Below, piece after piece: positions 5,877 through 11,921 of a stretch of 11,921 nucleotides of DNA (the stretch's first letter is position 1; every line of letters begins with the position of its first letter). The translations under genes were made by a program, and so were the position numbers. The DNA lies in NCBI GenBank assembly GCA_041859375.1, contig JBHEKP010000108.1, forward strand, positions 1 through 11,921, given 5' to 3'. The stretch is from JBHEKP01 sp041859375. Lineage in GTDB: Bacteria; Hydrogenedentota; Hydrogenedentia; Hydrogenedentales; CAITNO01. The notes below the pieces were generated by a model that worked only from the letters and a program-made list of their open reading frames with translations, made no database searches and was not told the DNA's origin.

Positions 5877-7838
5877 CAGTTTTACCATGGCCACGCCGTG
5901 CCGGGGCACTTCGGCCTCGAAGAATCCGTCGACGGTTACGGTGTCCTTTTGCCGCCAAAGGTCACGGATTTGGCATTTCCCGGACAGGCCCAATTCCGTC
6001 CAGTCAACCTTGAGTTTCTTTGGGGTCTTGTCAAAGTTGAACAGGCCCACCGCCTTTGATCCGTCCTCAAGGTCTTTTGCCAGCACAAACTCAGTGCGGG
6101 TCCTCCGGACAATGCGCCCCTGTTTTCCAAGGGGATCCTGGTCCACGTCAATCACCTCGTGATTGCATAGGACATTCAGGGTGAAGGGGTCCAGTTTGGC
6201 CATGTCGCCGCTGAAGATGAGCGGTGCGGCCATGAGACTCCACATGGACATGTAGGCGTACTGCTCGTTCGGGGTCAGGGTGGTGGGCTTCCCCTCCCCC
6301 ATGCCCGCGGCGTCGCCCACCCAGCCGATGAGGATATAGTCCGGGTCGTTCCACGCGCCGGGGCGCGCGTATTCCCAGCGCCGCGCGTTGCTCATGCCGA
6401 TGCCGAAACAGCCCGGCAGACGCGAATTCTTCTCCAGGCCCAGATCGCCCGTGGTACGCCAGCAGTTGCCCACGTCACCGCCCCAGGTCCAAACCTCGCC
6501 CATGCCGTACTGGCAGAGGTTGTGGACGATGTCCCGGTTTTGCTTTTGCAGGTGGTCCCACATGATTCGGTAGGGTTTGATCAGTTCCTCGCGCCCCTTT
6601 CCGGCTTTTTCCCCGTAGCTGCACCAGTCGTATTTCAGGAAGTCAAAACCCCATTCCGCAAAGGTCCGCGCGTCCAGCTCCTCATAACCAAAACTCCCCG
6701 CATACCCGGCGCAGGTGCGCGGACCGGGTGAAATGTAAAGGCCCGCCTTGAGCCCCTTCGCGTGGATGTAAGCGGCGAGGCCCGCCATGTCGGGGAAGTT
6801 CTTGTTGCCGAGCAGACGGCCGTTTTCATCACGCTGCGGCCCGCCCAGGATGGGATCGTCCGAGCCGTCCTTCACCATCCAGCAGTCGTCAATGTTGACG
6901 TACTGGTAGCCGTAGTCGGCCATGCCTGTGCCAATCATCTGGTCGGCGGCCTGGCGCATGACGGCGTCGGTCACGCGGTTGTAATGGATGTACCAGCTGT
7001 TCCAGCCCATGGGTGGGGTGAGGGCGAGGGTGTCCCCAACGACGATGCGGAAGTCGCGGCTCGACTCACCCAGGCTGTTTTTGGCGGTGAGCACGGTCTT
7101 GTGGGTTCCGGCGGCGGGAACGCTTCCGTTGATGACGCCCGTTTCAGCGTCAAGAGAAAGTCCTTCCGGAAGGCCCTGCGCGGAAAAGGTCATGGGCCGG
7201 TCGCCGGTGGCCGGAATGCGGTACAGGAAGGGGGAACCGGGGCGCACCCCATAGACCTTGGGACCGTTCACGCGTGGTTCCGCCGGGGCGGGCGGCGTGA
7301 GGAGGACGGCGTCCTCCTTCGGAGTATCCGTGGCGGCGGACACAGGCGGCGCGCCCGAGTACTCAAAGCGCGCGTTTGCCCAGTTGGCGTGGTCGAAGTT
7401 GACCCCGTCCTCCCCGTCGGTCACCACCAGTTCCACCTCCTTCAGGCCGGACAGGGAGACATCACATTTTTTGGCCTTCCCCCCCATTTTGCACACACCG
7501 CTGCGCCATAGTTCACGGTCGCCGGAAAGCACGATGAACTCAACGGATGCGGCGTCCGACCCGGCATGGTCGTCCACTCCGACCTCCGCCGAAAAGGAGG
7601 CGACTTTGCCGTCCAGCGACAGCCATAAGCTGCTTTCAGCGTGGGTGCCCACCCCCTTTTCGTACTTCTTTCCGCCGATACCCATCGGCTTGTCCGTGAC
7701 GGAGCCGTTCTTTTTGGGACTGCCCCAGCCGCTGGACATGTCGGCAATGTTCAGTTCCTCAAGGCCAATGGTGGCCGCGAAGGAGATGCCTGAAACCGCA
7801 AGGGCAAACAGGGTCAGCAGGGATGAGTGGTGGCGCAT
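5862..7838 (-). CDS. Secreted GH27 alpha-galactosidase with NPCBM and Ig-like modules
   Basis: This 658-residue protein starts at ATG 7838-7836, with AAGGA eight bases upstream. The frame is open to 7886, but this start gives a clean signal peptide (MRHHSSLLTLFALAVSGISFA). Domain order is as follows. An NPCBM-type carbohydrate-binding module spans about 22-163 (KYEKGVGTHAESSLWLSLDG, VGVDDHAGSDAASVEF). A putative Ig (He_PIG-like) module spans about 193-268 (GLPEGLSLDAETGVINGSVP). The GH27 barrel spans about 272-575, then a C-terminal beta domain. In the barrel, PPMGWNSW, NIDDCW, and the nucleophile Asp404 in LKYDWC are visible. The acid/base Asp465 in WRTTGD matches human GLA Asp231. AWNDPDYILIG, MAAPLIFSGDM and DQDPLGKQG are also conserved. 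The enzyme should release terminal alpha-galactose outside the cytoplasm. It is the last gene of the minus-strand operon, 64 bp after the pectate-lyase gene. Its 3' end overlaps the convergent small membrane-protein gene. Confidence 0.97.
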   Translation of the reverse strand: MRHHSSLLTLFALAVSGISFAATIGLEELNIADMSSGWGSPKKNGSVTDKPMGIGGKKYEKGVGTHAESSLWLSLDGKVASFSAEVGVDDHAGSDAASVEFIVLSGDRELWRSGVCKMGGKAKKCDVSLSGLKEVELVVTDGEDGVNFDHANWANARFEYSGAPPVSAATDTPKEDAVLLTPPAPAEPRVNGPKVYGVRPGSPFLYRIPATGDRPMTFSAQGLPEGLSLDAETGVINGSVPAAGTHKTVLTAKNSLGESSRDFRIVVGDTLALTPPMGWNSWYIHYNRVTDAVMRQAADQMIGTGMADYGYQYVNIDDCWMVKDGSDDPILGGPQRDENGRLLGNKNFPDMAGLAAYIHAKGLKAGLYISPGPRTCAGYAGSFGYEELDARTFAEWGFDFLKYDWCSYGEKAGKGREELIKPYRIMWDHLQKQNRDIVHNLCQYGMGEVWTWGGDVGNCWRTTGDLGLEKNSRLPGCFGIGMSNARRWEYARPGAWNDPDYILIGWVGDAAGMGEGKPTTLTPNEQYAYMSMWSLMAAPLIFSGDMAKLDPFTLNVLCNHEVIDVDQDPLGKQGRIVRRTRTEFVLAKDLEDGSKAVGLFNFDKTPKKLKVDWTELGLSGKCQIRDLWRQKDTVTVDGFFEAEVPRHGVAMVKLSAVR

Positions 7839-7902
7839 GGGTTTGTTCCTTTTCGGCTTCTGTTTTCCGGTGAACGCCAGCATCATAGCCGCCTAAACCG
7901 GG

Positions 7903-9243
7903 TTATTCCAATTCCGCGCTTTTCTGGTGCAGCCATTCCTCCAGGTTGGTGTACCCATTTTTGTTGTCGTCGCTGTCGGGATTGCCGGGGAGGACAATTT
8001 CGGTGCGGGCGGGCGTCACTGAAGGCATCCCCCCCGCCTCGGCTGTGTTGTCGATTATTTTCCCGGTGCGATGGCGCACCGTGTCGGTGATCCGCTGGTC
8101 CACCGAGTCCCTCCGGGCCGGCCGGCTGCCCGCATGCGCCAGCACATAAGATTCTGTTTCCCCGGAAGGCAGCGTCGCCAGCGGTTCCAGCCGCACCATA
8201 GCCTTTGACGGGCCGGGAACAATCCGGGGACGGTTGGAAAGACGCCAGGAATGGCGCATGCGCCGTCCATCCGCCGCATTGCCGCAAAGGTCAAGATACG
8301 CCGCCGTGTGGGCGTCAAACTGAACCCAGCCCAGGGCCACATGACGCGCCGTGTCCGGGCCCGGTATAAGGACGTTGCCAAATGCGGAAACCCATGAGGG
8401 ACCGGAATTCTCCCAGTCGCCCAGATGGATGGCGGCGTCGCCGGGGTTGTAAATGAGGTTGTTGGCCACAATCGCCGTCACATCGCCCTTCACGAAGGGG
8501 TTGCGGAGCATGTTATGGGCGAAGAGGCAGCCGATGACCGAAATGTTGCGGCCATGGTCACCGAGCAGCATGCCCTTGGAGTGTTCCCCCTTGGGATGGA
8601 TGGAGTGCGAGAGACCCTCCGCCACAATACAATTGCTGAAGGTGACATCATGCACGCCCATGCCCCAGTGGCTCATGCCCTCGTCCACCGCCCAGGCCAC
8701 CGAGCAGTGGTCCACCACCACATGGTGGCCGCCGCCGTTTTCCGGATAGACGGAAATACCGTCGCGCGCGTCCGGGGCCGGTCCTTCGGGCGCATCGCCC
8801 ACCCGGATGGCCAGATGCCGCACCAGCACATTGTGGGTGACAATGTTCAGTCCGGCGCCGGAAAGGATGACTCCGGGCGCGGGCGCGGTTTCACCTGCCA
8901 CGGTGGCAAAGGGTTGTGACAGGCGCAGATTGTCCCTGAGGTGGATGACGCCGCCCACCTCAAAAACAACGACCCTTGGTCCGGGCGTTTCCAATGCCTC
9001 GCGGAGGGAACCCGGTCCGGAATCGTCCAGTGTGGTGACGCGCACCACCACACCGTGCCGCCCCGCCGGGGTGTCCGTGCCAAATCCCTGCGCGCCCGGA
9101 AAGACGGGAAGCGCGCCGGTAAGATCGGTGAATGCGTTTGGGCAGGAAACTTTGGGCGCGGGGGCAAGACACCAGAGGAAGACGGCCAGCAGGGGAAGCA
9201 AAATTATGAGACCTGCGGCCAAAAACAGTTTTTTTTTAGTCAT
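7903..9243 (-). CDS. PL1-like pectate lyase / right-handed beta-helix protein, membrane-anchored or secreted
   Basis: This is a 446-residue protein. ATG 9243-9241 is preferred because GGAA lies seven bases upstream; the in-frame TTG at 9249 is too close to any Shine-Dalgarno. The N-terminus (MTKKKLFLAAGLIILLPLLAV) is a signal peptide or anchor without a convincing lipobox. The sequence FPGAQGFGTDTPAGR, then VTTLDDSGPGSLREAL, VVVFEVGGVIHL and LVRHLAIRVGDAP, is the hallmark start of PL1-type lyases. HCSVAWAVDEG and the segment SRPARRDSVDQRITDTVR are also family-typical. These enzymes cleave pectate by beta-elimination; the exact substrate is unproven. The C-terminus (DDNKNGYTNLEEWL) fits a 12-residue EF-hand-type calcium loop: Asp425, Asn427, Asn429, Gly430, Glu436. 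The usual longer DxDGMPDxWE segment before it is absent. It starts 13 bp after the upstream gene's stop, which indicates an operon. Confidence 0.92.
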   Translation of the reverse strand: MTKKKLFLAAGLIILLPLLAVFLWCLAPAPKVSCPNAFTDLTGALPVFPGAQGFGTDTPAGRHGVVVRVTTLDDSGPGSLREALETPGPRVVVFEVGGVIHLRDNLRLSQPFATVAGETAPAPGVILSGAGLNIVTHNVLVRHLAIRVGDAPEGPAPDARDGISVYPENGGGHHVVVDHCSVAWAVDEGMSHWGMGVHDVTFSNCIVAEGLSHSIHPKGEHSKGMLLGDHGRNISVIGCLFAHNMLRNPFVKGDVTAIVANNLIYNPGDAAIHLGDWENSGPSWVSAFGNVLIPGPDTARHVALGWVQFDAHTAAYLDLCGNAADGRRMRHSWRLSNRPRIVPGPSKAMVRLEPLATLPSGETESYVLAHAGSRPARRDSVDQRITDTVRHRTGKIIDNTAEAGGMPSVTPARTEIVLPGNPDSDDNKNGYTNLEEWLHQKSAELE

Positions 9244-9256
9244 CAACAAGTTCCAA

Positions 9257-10801
9257 TTAATGAGAGTCCGGGGGGTACACCTCTAACTCAACCACCTGCA
9301 TCAGGTGCTGGCCGGTGGAATTGGCGAGGCCCGTCAGGCGGATATATTTGGCTGTGCGCGGGGTGAAGTTGTCCACCTGCCAGCCGCGCGCCTCAAAGAC
9401 CGACTTGTCCACCGCCGCCTCCCACTGCCGTCCGTCCGGCGAAGTTTCCAGTGTGTAGGAGTAATACCGGTCATCAAGGTCAAAGAGCAACAATTGGGTG
9501 CGGCCGACCATGGCGGGCGCGGCCAGTTCAACCACCACGCTGCCGGGAATGTGAAACCACGAAAGGCCCGTGGAACCGGTGAAGGAGACCACATCCCCGT
9601 CAATCATCTTTTCAGGGGAAAGGGCCGGATTGCCGTCGTTGATGGCACCGGTGATTTTTGCGCCTTTCGACGCAAGGGCGAGATTCGCGTTTGACCGTTT
9701 TGGTGGGGCAGGAAGATTGGGCAGACGTTCCGGTTCCCGGGGTTGATAAGTGCCCTTCACGTAGCGGCAGACCGCATTATACATAGAGCGGCCCTTTTCA
9801 GCGTCCCGAAACAGCATTCCCAGCGCGCCGCCGCCCTCGTACCAGCCGGTCAATGCGCCGCGCATCCACCCATACTTTGCCCCGGCGTCCAGATAGTCCC
9901 AAAAGCGCCGGGCATGGGCTTCCGAGGAGAGGGCGCGCCCGTCAAACTCCATTTCCACACCGCCGCCAAAATGTCCGGCGCGGCGCGATGCGGAGGCCAG
10001 CCGCGCAAGGCCGCCGTCCCCGTCAAAGAAATAGTTGGGCTGGAGCATCATTGCGTCAAAACCCAGCCTGCGCCACTCCCCCACCCCAGCCGCGCTGAAA
10101 TAGGGAATCCAGTAATGCAGCAGGCCATTGGCATGGAGCATGTCAGAGGTGTTTTGGACAATCGGAAAATCCATTTCCCCAATGCTTTCCCCGGTCCAGT
10201 AAAATCCGCGCAATTTCAGATGGGGATAACTCCCGGCGGAAAAACGTGCGCAAACCGTGTCCACATACCAGCGCAGGGCCTCCTGCCGGTTGGTTTCATT
10301 GCCAAAATCCAAGGATGCGTTTCCGCCGGGGAGCGTCCCGAAATTAGTGATTTCACGAAGGGGCACCGGCAGGGTGATGAAGACATTAACGGTATGGTCC
10401 GGTTGTCCAAGTTCTGTTCCAATGGCGGCGACGCACCGCTCCAGTCCAATAAGGCCGGAATCCGGACGGAACCACGCATTGGCCAGCCATTGCCAGTCCC
10501 TGATGTCCGGCTGGGTCTTCTCCTTGGCGTGATAATAAAGTTGTTTGCCGTCGTCTGTGGCGAATTCGATGAAGAGGAAACTGTCAAAAAGCCAGTCGGC
10601 GGCCTTGTTGTCGCTGTTGACGACCGCCACATAGGGGCGCAGGGACTCGGCGGTCCAGGCTGGACGGCGCGCCTGGCCGTGGTAAAGCAGGCAGAGGTGG
10701 TTGACAGCGCCCTGTGCCGTTGCTCCCTGCCGCAGGAATTCCTCGCCGGTGGATGTGTCCGGCGCGGCAAGGGCCGCCAACAGGATAAAAATAAGGGGCA
10801 T
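9257..10801 (-). CDS. Secreted DUF4855-like protein with C-terminal F5/8 type C (discoidin) domain
   Basis: This 514-residue protein starts at ATG 10801-10799, with GGGAAG about nine bases upstream. A short, uncharged hydrophobic N-terminus (MPLIFILLAALAA) is read as a signal peptide. It lacks the usual basic residues, and no better in-frame start is seen. Residues about 20-350 match my recollection of DUF4855: YVAVVNSDNKAADWLFDSFLF, LRGFYWTGESIGEMDF, PNYFFDG, GGGVEMEFDG. The Glu residues at 205 (YWTGE) and 283 (VEMEFD) are positioned like a glycosidase pair in a barrel, which is inference. Residues about 373-510 form an F5/8C-like beta sandwich (SPEKMIDGD, YTLETSPDGRQWE, AKYIRLTGL, VVELEVYP), usually a carbohydrate-binding domain. 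It is the first gene of the operon with the pectate lyase and GH27 enzyme. The catalytic activity of DUF4855 is, to my knowledge, not established. Confidence 0.87.
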   Translation of the reverse strand: MPLIFILLAALAAPDTSTGEEFLRQGATAQGAVNHLCLLYHGQARRPAWTAESLRPYVAVVNSDNKAADWLFDSFLFIEFATDDGKQLYYHAKEKTQPDIRDWQWLANAWFRPDSGLIGLERCVAAIGTELGQPDHTVNVFITLPVPLREITNFGTLPGGNASLDFGNETNRQEALRWYVDTVCARFSAGSYPHLKLRGFYWTGESIGEMDFPIVQNTSDMLHANGLLHYWIPYFSAAGVGEWRRLGFDAMMLQPNYFFDGDGGLARLASASRRAGHFGGGVEMEFDGRALSSEAHARRFWDYLDAGAKYGWMRGALTGWYEGGGALGMLFRDAEKGRSMYNAVCRYVKGTYQPREPERLPNLPAPPKRSNANLALASKGAKITGAINDGNPALSPEKMIDGDVVSFTGSTGLSWFHIPGSVVVELAAPAMVGRTQLLLFDLDDRYYSYTLETSPDGRQWEAAVDKSVFEARGWQVDNFTPRTAKYIRLTGLANSTGQHLMQVVELEVYPPDSH

Positions 10802-10844
10802 GGCTAAAGTCTTCCCACTGTGTATGAGAGCTTCGCTTTACTGT

Positions 10845-10856
10845 CCAGCCTGCTGG
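10845..10856. promoter_or_regulatory. Short dyad next to the shared divergent -10 region
   Basis: CCAGC-CT-GCTGG is a perfect 5-bp inverted repeat, directly adjoining the CATAATA element at 10857-10863. Its place in the 99-bp divergent gap between the operon and the GH29-like gene would suit an operator. The arms are short, and one copy could easily occur by chance. Confidence 0.25.
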
Positions 10857-10862
10857 CATAAT
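10857..10862 (+). promoter_or_regulatory. Candidate -10 box of the GH29-like gene
   Basis: CATAAT matches the sigma70 -10 consensus at five of six positions, 39 bases before the ATG at 10902. A TTTACT at 10837-10842 is the best -35-like sequence, but the 14-base spacer is short. This is a weak call based on position and composition. Confidence 0.3.
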
Positions 10863-10887
10863 ACGGGGAGTTTTCCATTTAACACAA
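10858..10887 (-). promoter_or_regulatory. Candidate promoter of the DUF4855 / pectate lyase / GH27 operon
   Basis: On the minus strand, TTGTGT (10887-10882) is followed after 18 bases by TATTAT (10863-10858), which matches TATAAT at five of six positions. The start of the first operon gene lies 56 bases further on. The -10 overlaps, on the opposite strand, the -10 proposed for the GH29-like gene. The -35 match is poor, so confidence is low. Confidence 0.3.
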
Positions 10888-10901
10888 GGGAAAGTGGCGC
10901 A

Positions 10902-11921
10902 ATGAAAACAAAATCCGGCGTGTTTGGCGTGTTCTTGGTGGCGATTTTTTGCGTGTCGGCTTTTGGCCAGTCCGGACCCGGCCACCGGGCCGACTGGATG
11001 CGCGAGGCTCAATGGGGCGTGTTTTGCCATTACATGGCCGACACAGTGCTCAAGGGGCAGGAGCTCACCCCCGAATTGTGGAACAAGACCGTGGAAGCTT
11101 TTGACGTGGAGGGTCTCGCGGATCAACTAAAATCCGTCGGGGCGCGCTATTTTGTGCTCACCCTGGGACAGAATTCCGGGTACTACTGCTCCCCCAACGC
11201 AACTTATGAGCGGATAGTGGGGAATGAACCGTCGAAATGCTCCACCCGCGACCTGCCCGCCGATCTTGCCAATGCGCTGGCCAAAAGGGGCATCCGGTTG
11301 ATGGTCTACCTTCCCGCCGGGGCGCCGGACAGGGACGAAAAGGCCAAGGCCGCCTTCGAATGGAAACCGGGCGAGTTTCCCCTTTGGACCTATGAGAACG
11401 GCAAGCCCAAGGGGCGGGATGACCGGCTGGTCAATTTTCAGAACAAATGGGAGTCGGTAATCCGGGAATGGTCGGAAAGATGGGGTAATAAGGTCTGCGG
11501 CTGGTGGTTTGACGGATGTTATTACCCGGACGCCATGTACCGCCATGACGACGCGCCCAATTTCGCCAGTTTTGCCGCCGCCGCCCGTGCGGGCAACCCG
11601 GACAGCGCGGTGGCGTTCAACCCCGGCGTGCTGGATCCCGTGATCACGCTTACCCCGGAAGAGGACTATACGGCAGGGGAAATAGGCGATCCGGACAAGC
11701 TGGTCTGCCCCGGTCCAAAGGTTGGCGCGGCGCAGTATCAGATGCTGAGTTATATTGGAAAATGGTGGTGCGGCGCACCGCCCCGGTTCACGCCGGAGCA
11801 GGTGGCCGAAATGACCCAAAAGATTACCGGAAAGGGCGGCGCGGTCACTTGGGACGTGCCCCCGGAAGCCAGCGGCCGCATATCAGAAGAGTTCCTGCCC
11901 CATCTGCGCGCCGTGGGCGCG
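10902..11921 (+). CDS. Secreted GH29-like (alpha-L-fucosidase-type) protein, 3' end beyond the window
   Basis: The frame is open for 340 codons from ATG 10902 to the right edge. AAGGGA lies about ten bases upstream, and a signal peptide is present (MKTKSGVFGVFLVAIFCVSAFG, cleavage near residue 22). The barrel reads like GH29: REAQWGVFCHYMAD (34-47), then FDVEGLADQLKSVGARYFVLTLGQNSG in two adjacent segments (67-93), then DLPADLANALAKRGIRLMVYLPAG (117-140). The sequence CGWWFDGCYYPDA (199-211) makes Asp204 the likely nucleophile. DYTAGE (255-260) contains a Glu that could take part in catalysis. GH29 enzymes release alpha-L-fucose, but this is a divergent, short-type member, so the specificity is uncertain. 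Most of the barrel appears present and the end is probably near. It is divergently transcribed from the pectate-lyase/GH27 operon, which suggests shared regulation. Confidence 0.88.
   Translation, partial: MKTKSGVFGVFLVAIFCVSAFGQSGPGHRADWMREAQWGVFCHYMADTVLKGQELTPELWNKTVEAFDVEGLADQLKSVGARYFVLTLGQNSGYYCSPNATYERIVGNEPSKCSTRDLPADLANALAKRGIRLMVYLPAGAPDRDEKAKAAFEWKPGEFPLWTYENGKPKGRDDRLVNFQNKWESVIREWSERWGNKVCGWWFDGCYYPDAMYRHDDAPNFASFAAAARAGNPDSAVAFNPGVLDPVITLTPEEDYTAGEIGDPDKLVCPGPKVGAAQYQMLSYIGKWWCGAPPRFTPEQVAEMTQKITGKGGAVTWDVPPEASGRISEEFLPHLRAVGA

Noticed and set aside
6762..7511. A 249-codon plus-strand open frame
   Set aside because: It is antisense to the GH27 gene with intact catalytic motifs. 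No ribosome-binding site or recognisable domain is seen.
9743..10807. A 354-codon open frame on the plus strand
   Set aside because: It lies wholly antisense to the DUF4855-like gene, whose frame has a signal peptide and recognisable domains. The antisense product is low in hydrophobic structure and rich in Gly, Ala, Arg and Pro, as expected for a mirror ORF of GC-rich codons.
11127..11819. A 230-codon minus-strand open frame
   Set aside because: It is antisense to the GH29-like barrel and its sequence has no recognisable fold or signal.
1..11921. CRISPR array, tRNA or rRNA, insertion sequence, phage or toxin-antitoxin gene
   Set aside because: I read both strands for regularly spaced repeats, tRNA-like arms, transposase motifs and small paired genes, and found none.

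Overview
The window is GC-rich, densely coding bacterial DNA. Intergenic gaps are all about 200 bp or shorter. I see no tRNA, rRNA, CRISPR array, transposase or phage gene. The gene mix is secreted or lipid-anchored carbohydrate-active proteins, Gfo/Idh/MocA and RmlD-like sugar enzymes, and a DUF4855-like protein. This mix is typical of polysaccharide-degrading Planctomycetes, Verrucomicrobia, Lentisphaerae, Candidatus Hydrogenedentes and similar lineages. The phylum is an inference from gene content only.

Layout, left to right. (1) Minus strand, 1911 to 1: a lipoprotein with a TIM-barrel glycoside-hydrolase-like domain, then 22 bp later a multi-pass membrane protein that reaches the left edge. 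The last two visible bases, TA, could begin its stop codon. (2) Plus strand, 2058-3044: a SAM-dependent O-methyltransferase of the Methyltransf_2 type, divergent from the lipoprotein and behind a perfect TATAAT. (3) A short convergent gap (3045-3128) holding a C5/G5 palindromic element that resembles dispersed repeats of many genomes. (4) Minus strand, 4046-3129: an RmlD-like NAD(P)-dependent sugar reductase, divergent from (5) plus strand, 4254-5876: a Gfo/Idh/MocA oxidoreductase followed by a small two-TM protein. (6) Minus strand, 10801 to 5862: a probable three-gene operon encoding a secreted DUF4855-like protein with an F5/8C domain, a PL1-like pectate lyase, and a GH27 alpha-galactosidase with NPCBM and Ig-like modules. 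(7) Plus strand, 10902 to the right edge: a secreted GH29-like (alpha-L-fucosidase-type) protein, divergent from the operon and sharing a 99-bp promoter region with it.

Taken together, the right half looks like a small extracytoplasmic glycan-degradation locus. It pairs backbone cleavage by the pectate-lyase-like protein with removal of galactosyl and possibly fucosyl decorations, plus one uncharacterised enzyme-like protein with a carbohydrate-binding-type module. No SusC/SusD pair, transporter or sensor is visible. The central oxidoreductases could process released sugars in the cytoplasm, but the sequence does not prove this link. Several long open frames antisense to these genes are mirror ORFs caused by GC-rich codon usage and are not annotated.
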